Below are positions 1-7,835 of a stretch of DNA of 45,956 nucleotides, piece after piece (the stretch's first letter is position 1; every line of letters begins with the position of its first letter). This DNA comes from Ruminococcus sp. (lineage in GTDB: Bacteria; Bacillota; Clostridia; Oscillospirales; Acutalibacteraceae): contig JAFUJH010000015.1 in the NCBI GenBank assembly GCA_017473775.1, forward strand, positions 1 through 45,956, given 5' to 3'. The notes under the pieces were generated by a model. It did no database searches. It was not told where the DNA came from and saw only the letters and a list, made by a program, of their open reading frames with translations. The translations under genes and the position numbers were made by a program.

Positions 1-112
1 AGGTGGATTTTGCCGAAGGCAAAATACGGAGGGAGAGAAAACGCAGATATAATGCAATTTTTTAACTACCCCTCAGTCACCTACGGTGACAGCTCCCCTG
101 ACAAGGGGAGCC
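1..112. repeat. Composite palindromic repeat (MITE-like), window edge
   Basis: Three short perfect hairpins lie close together: 7-25 (8-bp arms, loop GAA), 76-90 (GTCACC/GGTGAC) and 92-111 (GCTCCCCT/AGGGGAGC). The last two have the same layout as the element at 10461-10518 read in reverse: a CCCTCAGTC-like stretch, a variable hairpin, then an AGCTCCC hairpin. Such intergenic palindromic repeats are common in Oscillospiraceae genomes. No transposase is present and the function is unknown. The element may continue upstream of the window. Confidence 0.6.
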
Positions 113-138
113 ACGATTTATACTTTATCGACAAGCTG

Positions 139-170
139 AAACGGCGTTTGCGGACGCCGTTTTCTTTTAC
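139..170. terminator. Hairpin with T-rich tail next to DUF2238-like gene
   Basis: Perfect 8-bp arms at 140-147 and 154-161 with a 6-nt loop. A T-rich stretch follows on the + strand; the - strand side has no good T-run. It lies just past the stop codon of the minus-strand gene at 171 and may mainly serve transcripts entering from upstream of the window. Confidence 0.45.
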
Positions 171-872
171 TTATTTTTCTGTATTTGGTTTTTCCCTGCG
201 TTTAGCTTTGCTTATAACAAAGCCTACCGCCGACACGGCAAACGCCGCCAGAGCATCTATTATCAAATCCTTCATTGTATCGGCCAATGCCTGTGTACCT
301 GCAAGTGCCACCCCTGCCTCTGTGGTGTGCTTCTGCATATTCAGCCCTAAAACAGCATCGAAGGAATACTCGTATATCTCCCACAAAGCACCCACAGCAA
401 GAGCAAAAGCAAAGGCAAATATAGACAGGAATAATGGGCTCAGGCTTACGCTTACATTTTTATCCTTATTGAGTATATCCACAAGTATAAATCCAAGTGC
501 TCCAAGCATTGCGCCTGAAAAAGCGTGAAGTATTGTATCCCAATGGGGAATCAGGTAGTAGAAGCTGTGCACCTCCCCCAGATATATAGCACAGTAAAGG
601 AAGGCATAGTACAGAACAACAATAGCGTTAGGCACTACTATCTTCCATTTTCTGTCAAGCAGAGCAGGCAGTGTCATAACAACTATACCCAGCAAGCACT
701 GAGTTGTCATCAGCAGATAGTCTGACTTCAGCTTCTCATAAGGCTGTGCGTCCGCAAGCTCTGCAGGTGCAAACAGAAAGTTGACAAAGGAATACACTAC
801 CGATACTACAAGGGTTATAAAAAGAATTATACCTGCAATCTTAGTTATCTTCAGCTTTTTTCCTATTTTCAT
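171..872 (-). CDS. DUF2238/YjdF-like multi-pass membrane protein
   Basis: A 233-residue integral membrane protein with about six hydrophobic segments and a basic C-terminus. Features seen: an N-terminal membrane segment after a short Lys-rich start, a conserved-looking WDTILHAFSG segment, then GALWEIYEYSFD, and a DTMKDLIIDALAA segment near the C-terminus. This spacing of a His-containing helix, a W/Y-E-x-x-E helix and a D-T-M-x-D-L-x-x-D helix resembles the DUF2238/YjdF family of unknown function; the assignment is from memory of the pattern. The start is supported by AGAGG seven bases upstream of the ATG. It is transcribed alone, divergently from plsC. Substrate and role cannot be told from sequence. 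Confidence 0.6.
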   Translation of the reverse strand: MKIGKKLKITKIAGIILFITLVVSVVYSFVNFLFAPAELADAQPYEKLKSDYLLMTTQCLLGIVVMTLPALLDRKWKIVVPNAIVVLYYAFLYCAIYLGEVHSFYYLIPHWDTILHAFSGAMLGALGFILVDILNKDKNVSVSLSPLFLSIFAFAFALAVGALWEIYEYSFDAVLGLNMQKHTTEAGVALAGTQALADTMKDLIIDALAAFAVSAVGFVISKAKRREKPNTEK

Positions 873-972
873 ATTACCACCTCTGAGTCAATAGCATACT
901 CCGTATTTTATCACAGGATACTGCTGTTTACAACAAATCTGCCCTATCTTTTACATTCTGTTCACACACCTG

Positions 973-1001
973 TTGAATCCTTGCAGTTTTTTTGCTATTA
1001 T
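973..1001 (+). promoter_or_regulatory. Promoter of plsC-like gene
   Basis: TTGAAT, a 17-bp spacer, then TATTAT, about 60 bp before the ATG at 1062. The spacer contains a run of seven T. Found by matching to the sigma-A consensus. Confidence 0.55.
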
Positions 1002-1061
1002 ATATTATATTGAAAATAAGCATATGCGTGACAGGCGCATACAGAAATCACGGAGTGTTTT

Positions 1062-1925
1062 ATGTTCGACCCGAAAACCGACAAATTTCCCTATCCCCTG
1101 CACACAGATAAGCATTACCTCAAACTCAAGAAAAACCGCGGAATCACCTTTGACAGCAACTACCCCTATGTAGACAACAGACCGTCTTTCCGTATAGGAA
1201 GCTTCTTTCTGCGTATTCTGCTGAATATAATCGTCTTTCCTGTTGTGCGTATACGGCTGGGGCTCAGAGTCAAAGGAAAAGAAAACCTGAAAAAGCACAG
1301 AGAGGTTATTCAAAACGGAATCGTTTCCTGCTGTAATCATGTACATATGTGGGATTTTCTGGGAATACTCAGCGCAATAACCCCTATAAAGCCATATGTC
1401 CTCATATGGGCAGATAACATCAACGGCGAATGGGGCACTATGATGCGTCATGTAGGCGGAATCCCCATTCCCGAAGAAGACACAAAGGCAACCTTTTCCT
1501 ATCTTCGTGCAGTGAAAAAACTTCTGAAAGAAGGCAACTGGCTTCACATTTATGCCGAGGGCAGTATGTGGGAGTATTACAAACCCATCAGACCTTTCAA
1601 AAAAGGCGTGGCGTTCCTTGCCTGCGATTGTGATAAGCCGGTTCTACCTATGGCATTTACATACAGGGAGCCGAATTTCATCAGAAAGCACATTTTCAGA
1701 CAGATTGCCTGCTTTACGCTCAACATCGGTGAGCCAATCTACAAGGACGACAGTTTATCTGCAAAAGAACAGCGAACAGACCTTACAAAACGCACCCATG
1801 AGGCTGTCTGCCGTCTGGCAGGTATTAATCCCGAGGATAACATCTACCCTGCAGTGTTTGACAACAACGAGAGAGTGGATTATTACACCGAAACCTACGG
1901 CGTAGGCTACAAGGGCTCCTGCTGA
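1062..1925 (+). CDS. plsC: PlsC-family lysophospholipid acyltransferase
   Basis: A 287-residue protein of the 1-acylglycerol-3-phosphate acyltransferase family, which transfers an acyl chain to lysophosphatidic acid in phospholipid synthesis at the inner face of the membrane. The catalytic HX4D box is H93-V-H-M-W-D98, preceded by Asn (NHVHMWD). The second motif, usually EGT, is EGS at 166-168. A hydrophobic N-terminal segment at about 45-66 would hold it to the membrane. The N-terminal 40 residues are longer than in minimal PlsC proteins. CGGAG six bases before the ATG supports the start. It is monocistronic, with its own promoter and terminator. It may acylate a related lipid rather than lysophosphatidate; the family call is firm, the substrate is not. 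Confidence 0.85.
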   Translation: MFDPKTDKFPYPLHTDKHYLKLKKNRGITFDSNYPYVDNRPSFRIGSFFLRILLNIIVFPVVRIRLGLRVKGKENLKKHREVIQNGIVSCCNHVHMWDFLGILSAITPIKPYVLIWADNINGEWGTMMRHVGGIPIPEEDTKATFSYLRAVKKLLKEGNWLHIYAEGSMWEYYKPIRPFKKGVAFLACDCDKPVLPMAFTYREPNFIRKHIFRQIACFTLNIGEPIYKDDSLSAKEQRTDLTKRTHEAVCRLAGINPEDNIYPAVFDNNERVDYYTETYGVGYKGSC

Positions 1926-1946
1926 TAAACTATAAAACAAGCACAT

Positions 1947-1980
1947 AAAGCACTGCAAAAGCAAAACTGCAGTGCTTTTA
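1947..1980 (+). terminator. Intrinsic terminator after plsC
   Basis: Eleven-base perfect arms (1947-1957 and 1968-1978) with a 10-nt loop, the 3' arm ending in TTTT. Confidence 0.8.
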
Positions 1981-2051
1981 TTATGGTCAGAATTTGACAC
2001 TTAGTGCAAAATATGCTACAATACTCTAAAATTTTTATAGGAGTGGATTTT

Positions 2052-2531
2052 ATGTTCAGCACTGTTGGATTCTTTACTGTTCTTGGTGTTTTACTTGCTC
2101 TGGGTGCTACTGTATGCACATACATCTTTGTGCTCCCCGAAGGTAAAATCAAGACAACAAACAAATTCTTCAGCAAGTTATTCTCTTTTGCAAGAGACCT
2201 CTTTAGCTTTAAGGAGCTTTACCTTGAGAAGATTCTTCAGGCACTTTACATCCTTGCAACAATCGCTTGCATTACAGTAGGTGCTATGATGCTCTTTGGC
2301 TTCTCTTTCTGGGAGAACTGGTCAGGCGATCTGAAAGTTGAGTGGACAGGCGGCTACGGTCTCCTGCTTATGATTGGCGGCCCCATTGCTGTTCGTCTTG
2401 CATTTGAGGTTTCTATGATGTTCGTTCTTCTTGTTAAGAATGTTATTCAGATTAACTCAAAGCTCAAGGCTGACACTAAGGAAATTGCTGAGAAGGCAGA
2501 GGAGCCTGCAAAGGCTAATACTGCTGAATAA
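2052..2531 (+). CDS. Small membrane protein, DUF4282-like
   Basis: A 159-residue protein with three hydrophobic segments: about 5-25, 60-80 and 95-120. The segment between the first and second has the form FSFKELYLEKILQALYIL and the last is GGPIAVRLAFEVSMMFVLLVKNV. A short cytosolic start, two helices, then an R-x-x-x-E helix ending in a hydrophobic-N stretch is the DUF4282 pattern; function unknown. The tail is Lys/Glu/Ala-rich. I chose the ATG at 2052 because AGGAG sits eight bases before it. An in-frame ATG at 2004 has no ribosome-binding site and adds residues unlike the rest. A strong terminator follows. Confidence 0.7.
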   Translation: MFSTVGFFTVLGVLLALGATVCTYIFVLPEGKIKTTNKFFSKLFSFARDLFSFKELYLEKILQALYILATIACITVGAMMLFGFSFWENWSGDLKVEWTGGYGLLLMIGGPIAVRLAFEVSMMFVLLVKNVIQINSKLKADTKEIAEKAEEPAKANTAE

Positions 2532-2560
2532 ATCAGCACAATCACATAATACTTAAAGCA

Positions 2561-2596
2561 TCAACCGCACTCTTTATGGGGTGCGGTTGACTTTTT
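2561..2596 (+). terminator. Intrinsic terminator after DUF4282-like gene
   Basis: Ten-base perfect arms TCAACCGCAC/GTGCGGTTGA (2561-2570, 2581-2590) followed by CTTTTT. Confidence 0.85.
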
Positions 2597-2655
2597 GCAG
2601 AAGAAGAAAGGGACTGCTTCAGCTTTGTGCTGAGGCAGTCCCCATTGTTTTATTT
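2597..2655. terminator. Terminator of dockerin glycosidase (bidirectional)
   Basis: Fourteen-base arms 2610-2623 and 2629-2642 with one G-U pair and a 5-nt loop. The - strand runs into TTTCTTCTTC and the + strand into TTGTTTTATTT, so it can stop the minus-strand glycosidase and back up the plus-strand gene. Confidence 0.8.
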
Positions 2656-2673
2656 ATTCAGTTTATATACTGA

Positions 2674-5600
2674 TTACTCGATGGGCTCTCCGATGGGATA
2701 GCCTGTCTCAATAGCAGCTACAAACTTCTGGATAGCAGTTGCATCCTTGATGTTTACATTGCCTGAGCCGTCAGTATCTGATGCCTTCAGTGCGTCACCC
2801 TCAAGTGTTGAGAGCTTTGCTGTGAACTTCTGGATAACAGTTGCATCCTTGATTGTAATCTTATCGTCAAGGTCTGCGTCACCCAGGAGCACATTGCTTA
2901 CAGGCTCTGTGGGCTTGGTTGTGGGAGGTGTAACCTCACCGATATCACCTGTGCGTGCAAACTGTACTGTGTGATATGTTACATTGTTGTTTGCCTCGCC
3001 GTGAGCCTGTGACATATTTCTGTCAAACCAGTTCTCAGAATCATACTTGATTGTAACCTCGTGCTGACCCTTTGTGAGCTCAAGTCTCAGATGTGAGCTG
3101 ACCTGACGGGTGAAGCTCATTGCAGGGAATACCAGTGAGCCTACATCCTCGCCGTCAACATATACGGAACGGATAGCTGCTGTGATACCTGCAGTGGGGT
3201 CGCCCTGGTTGGAGTGGATAACAGACATCTGATATACACCGTCTGCAGGAATATCAACCTTAACGGTGAAGGAGCCTGCACCAGCCGCATCAGCGGGCTT
3301 GAATGTAGTGTTTGTCCAAGTACCTACTGTCCACTTGCCTGATGAATTGCTGTTAAGATAGAAACCTGCGTTATCCTCAACGCCTGAGGTAATATCAATA
3401 GTCTGATCAGAGCCGTTGTTGAAGATGATGTTGGGAGTATCCTTGGAGATAGAGTAGCAATATACATCCTCGCCGTTGTCGTTCTTTCCAACGAAGGTCA
3501 TAGCCTCACCGGGCCAGCTTGTGCTCATAGAGCCGTCCCAGAAGAAGATGTTAACATTGCTCCAGCCCTTGTTGTTGGTGAAGTAAACTGTCTTCTTGTC
3601 AGCAGAATCTACTGAGCCTGATACAGTGGGTGCCTTGTCATAGTAGTTGTTGGCATTTACAGTAACCTTTGTGCCTGCAGGGTTGTACTCCTTGGGAGCA
3701 GAAAGCTCTGACCAGAGACCTGTAGTCTTGTCAACTGCAACAACACTGTAGCAACCGTACTTGGTTGTGTCGATTGTGTAGGTTGTACCCTCAACATCAA
3801 CATACTCTGTGCCTGTCCATACCTTGTATGTGCAGTTTGTAACTGCGTTCCACTTGAGTGTGGAGCCACTGAGTGTTGCATTGGGAGCTGTGGGAGCCTT
3901 TGCTGTGTTCTCGTCCTTGAGGTTGATGATATCCTCTGCACCGCTGTCCTCAAGCTCGATTACGATGTAGTAGTAGCCCTCAGCATCTGCGGGAAGAACA
4001 TAATCGTTCTCTACCTGCTCGTCATTTACATAGATAGCCTTTACTGTGTCGCCCTTGCCGTGAAGCGCCATGTCGATTTCTGCATCTCTGTACTTGTAAC
4101 CGTAGATGTAGAAGGGACCTTCCATCCATTCGGGAACATAGGGGTCAAAGGTGATACCCTCTGTGGTGTACTCCATACCGAAGAGAACTCTGTAGTAGCC
4201 TGCCATAGTAGCAGCAACAGACCAGAGCTGCTGAGTAGAGTGGAGACCCTCACCTGTTTCGTAGTCGATAACCTCGTAGTTTGTCAGACAAGCTGCTGCA
4301 CCACGGATACAGGAGTTCCAGATTTCCTCAGCAAGGAGGTTGTTTTCGTTTTCGTTATTAACTGCGCCAATCATCAGGAGTGCTTCCCAACCGGGCCATA
4401 CGCCTGAATCGTGATACTTGTAGTCTGTCCAACGCTGTGCGTTCTTCTGGGGATATACAGTATTTGCACCGAAGTTTACAAGAGTGTAGTTCTCCATAAT
4501 GGAGTCTGCTTTCTCCTGACCGCCGATGTTGTACCATACTGCGTAGCCGTTACCGAGAACATCCTGCTTGTAGGAAAGGGGTGAGCCCATCCAATCAGGA
4601 TACTCCCAGGATGCGTATGTGCCAAGGTCCTCGTGCCAGAGTCTTGTGGAGATTGCCTCCTCAAGGTCTGCAGCCAGGTCTGCCCAAGCCTTTGACTCTG
4701 CCTCACCCTTACCGAGGATTGTTGCAGCCTCAGAGAGAATCTTCATTACCTGACAGAAGATAATGTTTGTGGAAGCTGCCTTACCCTCAGCGATGGTTAC
4801 GATACCGTTCTGGTCGTCCTCGCCTGTCCAGTCGCCGTAGGTCTTGTCTCTGTGGTCAAGACCGCAGGTCTCACCTCTGAAGAGGCCTGCTTCTTTATCA
4901 TAAACTACTTCGTAGTCCTGCATAATTGTGTTGGAAGCTACCTCGTAGAAGTATTCAAGAGTCTCCTCGTTGCCGTCTGCAAGATAAGTCTCCCAAACAG
5001 CCAGCATCATAATGATACGGTCTGTGGATACGGGATAGGAGCCGCCTGTACCTGTATCTTCTTCAAATGTAAGGTTGCCGTCCTTGCCTACAACCTTTGC
5101 CTCAGCACAGTTTGTAGAAATATCGGGGAACAGCCAGGACAGGATGTACTGCATAGAGATAGCAGTATCACGGGTCCATACCTTGTGCCAGTTTGTACCT
5201 GTATAGAATACATCGCCATAAGTCTCATCATAGTTGATGCTCTTGAAGATTTCATCCATAGTCAGGTTGTATGCTGCCTCTGCAAGAGGAGTATTGGGAG
5301 CGGAGAAGATGGGAGCCTCACCAAGACCCAGATACTCATAGTTCCACTCTCTGTCAGAGCCTGTCTCAGATGTAAGGATGTGGTCGCCTGTGTTAGCGAT
5401 AACACGGGAGTCATCCTCTGTGAGACCGTTTACGAACAGTGTGTAATCCTGTGCGTCAGATACATTTGTAGTTGCACCCTTGAAGGTGTCGTCGCCGTAT
5501 ACCTGAACAGCGGCATAGGTTACTTCCTCGCCAAAGTTAAGGAAGAAGCCGAAGGAGTATGCATCCTCAACCTCAAAGACAACATCGTTGCCCTGCTTTG

Positions 5601-7224
5601 TACCTGTAAGCTCAACTGTCTTGTTGTCAGCAGTTGTGAGAGTTGCAGTTGCAGGAAGTGTATCGTCTGTACCGACAACAACAATCTTCTCTACTGTAAC
5701 TTCCTTGTCAAAGCCGAAGCCTACCTTGCCCTCTGTGGCAGTAGTTGTGCAGTAGGGATCCCATGTTGCGTGCTCCCAGCCGTAAGCTGTGCTTACATAG
5801 CCTGAAAGGCCGATATCTGTAGCGGAAGCCATATCCTTAGTACCGATAACCTGAATGTTGGTGAAGTCGGAATCCTCACCTACATAAGTGAACCATGTGA
5901 TGTTCTCAGGTGTTTCAAAGTTGATGAATGCATCTTCGTTCTCCGCAATTGCATCAACAGCGATTTCCTTGCCGTTTGAAAGGATAACCTTACCTGCAGG
6001 AATCGCTAAATCATAAGCACTGATAATGATTCTGTCAACTGCATATGTGTTTGCAAAGCGGTAACCGACGCTGTTGCTGTCCATATCATAAATCATATAT
6101 CCCATAAGCTCAACATTGTTGATGTACTTAAAGGAAATCTCGCTGATTTCAGTTGCGTCGTTTGCAAAAATGATGAGCTCGGTTTCGCCCTCGAGAACGA
6201 TGTCTGCTGTGGGCTGTTCTTCGTTGATGTCGTAAACATTGTCGCCAACCTGAATTGCAGCCTCGCCGTCAAGGGATACGATGTATGCACCGTCGAGCTC
6301 GGGCTTAACAATCAGAGAAACATACTCGCCCACTTTAGCAGCCTTGAATGTGCCGTCCTTGATAAGAGCTGCGTCGGAAGCTGCATCAAAACCTGAGAAA
6401 TCGAGTGTTGTCTCGCCCTTTGCAATAGAATCTGCAGCGTCAACGGGAGTAACAACAATCTTATCTACATTGTATGTACCCTCGATGTTGTCGATTGTGA
6501 TTCTGTTGTAGCCGGGGTTAAGAGTCTTTGTGATTACAACGGTCTTGTATGTCTGCCATGCACCTGTAGAAGTGAAGTTTGCATAGAATATCTCGTCACC
6601 TGCTGTAAAGTCAAAGTAGCCGTCGTCTGTCTCAGAAGCAACAGAAATCTCAAACTTATAGGTCTGAGCCTTGTCGCCCTTAACAGTAACACCGTAGTTA
6701 AGTGAATCTCCTGCATCAAAAGCGCCTACATACTTGCCTGCAGAAGCTTTGGAATCTTCCCATACACTTACTGCACCCAGTGCGTATGTGTACTTTTCTG
6801 CCTCAATAGTCAGAGCAGAAGTGCCAAGTGTGAAGTCACTCTTTGTGTTCATGGACTCAGCTGTGTAGTTTCTTGTTCTTGTGTCAGCTGTGAACTTGAT
6901 GATAGAGTCTGCCTCGATAACGAGATGTGCGTTGTCGTTATCGTTTGACTCATGTCCGATAGATGTACTCCAGTTGGGAGTAGCAATCTTGAATTCGTAG
7001 TTACCGCCTGTCATATCAAGTACGAGAGTGTAGATTCCGTTGCCTTCGTCTACGAACTTGTACTCGTCATAACAGTTCCAGCCGTTCATATTACCTCTGA
7101 GGTAAAGACCGTTGCTTAAACTGTTAGCAGAAACAGAGACGATACCCATGGTTGTAGTACCTACAACCAGAAGAAGTGCCAGTATAATACTGAGCAGAGC
7201 TTTGAGTCGACTGTGTTTTTTCAT
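2674..7224 (-). CDS. Secreted dockerin-bearing six-hairpin glycosidase with several CBMs
   Basis: A 1516-residue secreted protein. Order seen: signal peptide (1-33); a starch-binding-like module starting LYLRGNMNGW (about 38-115); a CBM6/CBM35-like beta-sandwich (138-260); two discoidin-like modules (about 370-580); an alpha-helical six-hairpin catalytic region (about 640-1030) with WTRDTAIS, a Glu/Asp-rich GDWTGEDDQ and HDSGVWPGWE; an FN3-like domain (1110-1180); a CBM26-like starch-binding domain with VYFTNNKGWSNVNIFFW and NIIFNNGSDQTIDI (about 1210-1300); a second CBM35-like module (1318-1427); a TPPTTKPTEP linker; and a type I dockerin with two ATxIQKF repeats (about 1447-1510). The glycoside hydrolase family is not certain; the fold suggests an inverting alpha-glucan or related enzyme. 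The dockerin implies attachment to a cohesin scaffoldin, as in the Ruminococcus bromii amylosome. The start at 7224 has AGGA nine bases upstream; the upstream in-frame starts are weaker. Confidence 0.85.
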   Translation of the reverse strand: MKKHSRLKALLSIILALLLVVGTTTMGIVSVSANSLSNGLYLRGNMNGWNCYDEYKFVDEGNGIYTLVLDMTGGNYEFKIATPNWSTSIGHESNDNDNAHLVIEADSIIKFTADTRTRNYTAESMNTKSDFTLGTSALTIEAEKYTYALGAVSVWEDSKASAGKYVGAFDAGDSLNYGVTVKGDKAQTYKFEISVASETDDGYFDFTAGDEIFYANFTSTGAWQTYKTVVITKTLNPGYNRITIDNIEGTYNVDKIVVTPVDAADSIAKGETTLDFSGFDAASDAALIKDGTFKAAKVGEYVSLIVKPELDGAYIVSLDGEAAIQVGDNVYDINEEQPTADIVLEGETELIIFANDATEISEISFKYINNVELMGYMIYDMDSNSVGYRFANTYAVDRIIISAYDLAIPAGKVILSNGKEIAVDAIAENEDAFINFETPENITWFTYVGEDSDFTNIQVIGTKDMASATDIGLSGYVSTAYGWEHATWDPYCTTTATEGKVGFGFDKEVTVEKIVVVGTDDTLPATATLTTADNKTVELTGTKQGNDVVFEVEDAYSFGFFLNFGEEVTYAAVQVYGDDTFKGATTNVSDAQDYTLFVNGLTEDDSRVIANTGDHILTSETGSDREWNYEYLGLGEAPIFSAPNTPLAEAAYNLTMDEIFKSINYDETYGDVFYTGTNWHKVWTRDTAISMQYILSWLFPDISTNCAEAKVVGKDGNLTFEEDTGTGGSYPVSTDRIIMMLAVWETYLADGNEETLEYFYEVASNTIMQDYEVVYDKEAGLFRGETCGLDHRDKTYGDWTGEDDQNGIVTIAEGKAASTNIIFCQVMKILSEAATILGKGEAESKAWADLAADLEEAISTRLWHEDLGTYASWEYPDWMGSPLSYKQDVLGNGYAVWYNIGGQEKADSIMENYTLVNFGANTVYPQKNAQRWTDYKYHDSGVWPGWEALLMIGAVNNENENNLLAEEIWNSCIRGAAACLTNYEVIDYETGEGLHSTQQLWSVAATMAGYYRVLFGMEYTTEGITFDPYVPEWMEGPFYIYGYKYRDAEIDMALHGKGDTVKAIYVNDEQVENDYVLPADAEGYYYIVIELEDSGAEDIINLKDENTAKAPTAPNATLSGSTLKWNAVTNCTYKVWTGTEYVDVEGTTYTIDTTKYGCYSVVAVDKTTGLWSELSAPKEYNPAGTKVTVNANNYYDKAPTVSGSVDSADKKTVYFTNNKGWSNVNIFFWDGSMSTSWPGEAMTFVGKNDNGEDVYCYSISKDTPNIIFNNGSDQTIDITSGVEDNAGFYLNSNSSGKWTVGTWTNTTFKPADAAGAGSFTVKVDIPADGVYQMSVIHSNQGDPTAGITAAIRSVYVDGEDVGSLVFPAMSFTRQVSSHLRLELTKGQHEVTIKYDSENWFDRNMSQAHGEANNNVTYHTVQFARTGDIGEVTPPTTKPTEPVSNVLLGDADLDDKITIKDATVIQKFTAKLSTLEGDALKASDTDGSGNVNIKDATAIQKFVAAIETGYPIGEPIE

Positions 7225-7249
7225 AGTCTTGCGTCCTTTCATAATTTCT

Positions 7250-7309
7250 CTGTACAAATAAAGTACAGTTATTCAGCTTTATTTTATCATACACTTTACA
7301 CATTTACAA
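7250..7309 (-). promoter_or_regulatory. Promoter and leader palindrome of dockerin glycosidase
   Basis: On the - strand, TTGTAA (7309-7304), a 17-bp spacer and TAAAAT (7286-7281). In the leader, CTGTAC and GTACAG form a short inverted repeat at 7250-7268 around AAATAAA, which could be an operator or a weak RNA hairpin. Confidence 0.5.
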
Positions 7310-7411
7310 TAGACTTCCGTCAGATTTTACAAATATTTTTTGTCACCTCTGCTAAAAACATATAATTTAACCATAACAAAGAATATAGCAAAAAAATGAA
7401 TAGATTAAACA

Positions 7412-7445
7412 TAAAAACAGCCCTGCAGAAGCCCTCTGCTTCTGC
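7412..7445 (-). terminator. Terminator of UPF0291 gene
   Basis: Eight-base arms GCAGAAGC/GCTTCTGC (7425-7432, 7438-7445), then GTTTTTAT on the - strand after a few bases. It separates the UPF0291 gene from the glycosidase promoter. Confidence 0.6.
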
Positions 7446-7480
7446 AAGACTGCACATTCAGACAAGATTAAATCTAATTT

Positions 7481-7699
7481 TTATCCCTGTTTTTTGGGAA
7501 AAGCCTCCTTGAAAGGTACTACATTGCCGTTATCATCCTTGACGCTTACATTGTCAAGTGTAGCCTCAAACTGGCTTCTGATATTGCCAAGGTAGATTTT
7601 ATAGAGCCTTTTCTGCTCTGCTTGTTCCTCAGGAGTAAGTCCTACGGTTTTCTTCTTCTTTGCAAGTTCATTTATTCTGCCAAGTACATTCTGTTCCAT
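7481..7699 (-). CDS. UPF0291 (DUF896, YnzC-like) protein
   Basis: A 72-residue protein matching the small DUF896 family of Firmicutes. Seen: an alpha-helical hairpin, with RINELAKKKKTVGLTPEEQ, then EQKRLYKIYLGNIRSQFEATLDNV, and a C-terminal VKDDNGNVVP stretch. Bacillus YnzC belongs to this family; its exact function is unknown, though it lies in an SOS-associated operon there. No such context exists here: it is transcribed alone, between the glycosidase and the divergent MutS-family gene. I place the start at the ATG at 7699, with AGAGG eight bases upstream; an in-frame GTG at 7708 lies on top of that ribosome-binding site. Confidence 0.88.
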   Translation of the reverse strand: MEQNVLGRINELAKKKKTVGLTPEEQAEQKRLYKIYLGNIRSQFEATLDNVSVKDDNGNVVPFKEAFPKKQG

Positions 7700-7768
7700 T
7701 TCTGTCACCTCTTTATATACTTATAATATAATACACGAAATTTTTTATATTTCAAGTAGTTGCCGAGA

Positions 7769-7797
7769 TTGAATACCAAATTCTGATGTGATATTAT
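7769..7797 (+). promoter_or_regulatory. Promoter of MutS-family gene
   Basis: TTGAAT, 17-bp spacer, TATTAT (overlapping TATAAT), about 40 bp before the ATG at 7836. Confidence 0.55.
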
Positions 7798-7835
7798 AAT
7801 CCTATAAACTTGTACACAACAGAAAGCGTGATTAT

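Noticed and set aside
1-170. Plus-strand frame starting at 10
   Set aside because: It runs through palindromic repeats and antisense to the DUF2238-like gene; not a real gene.
4852-5805. Long plus-strand open frame opposite the glycosidase gene
   Set aside because: Antisense shadow of the real gene; the predicted protein is Cys-rich and low in family-like features, with no ribosome-binding site.
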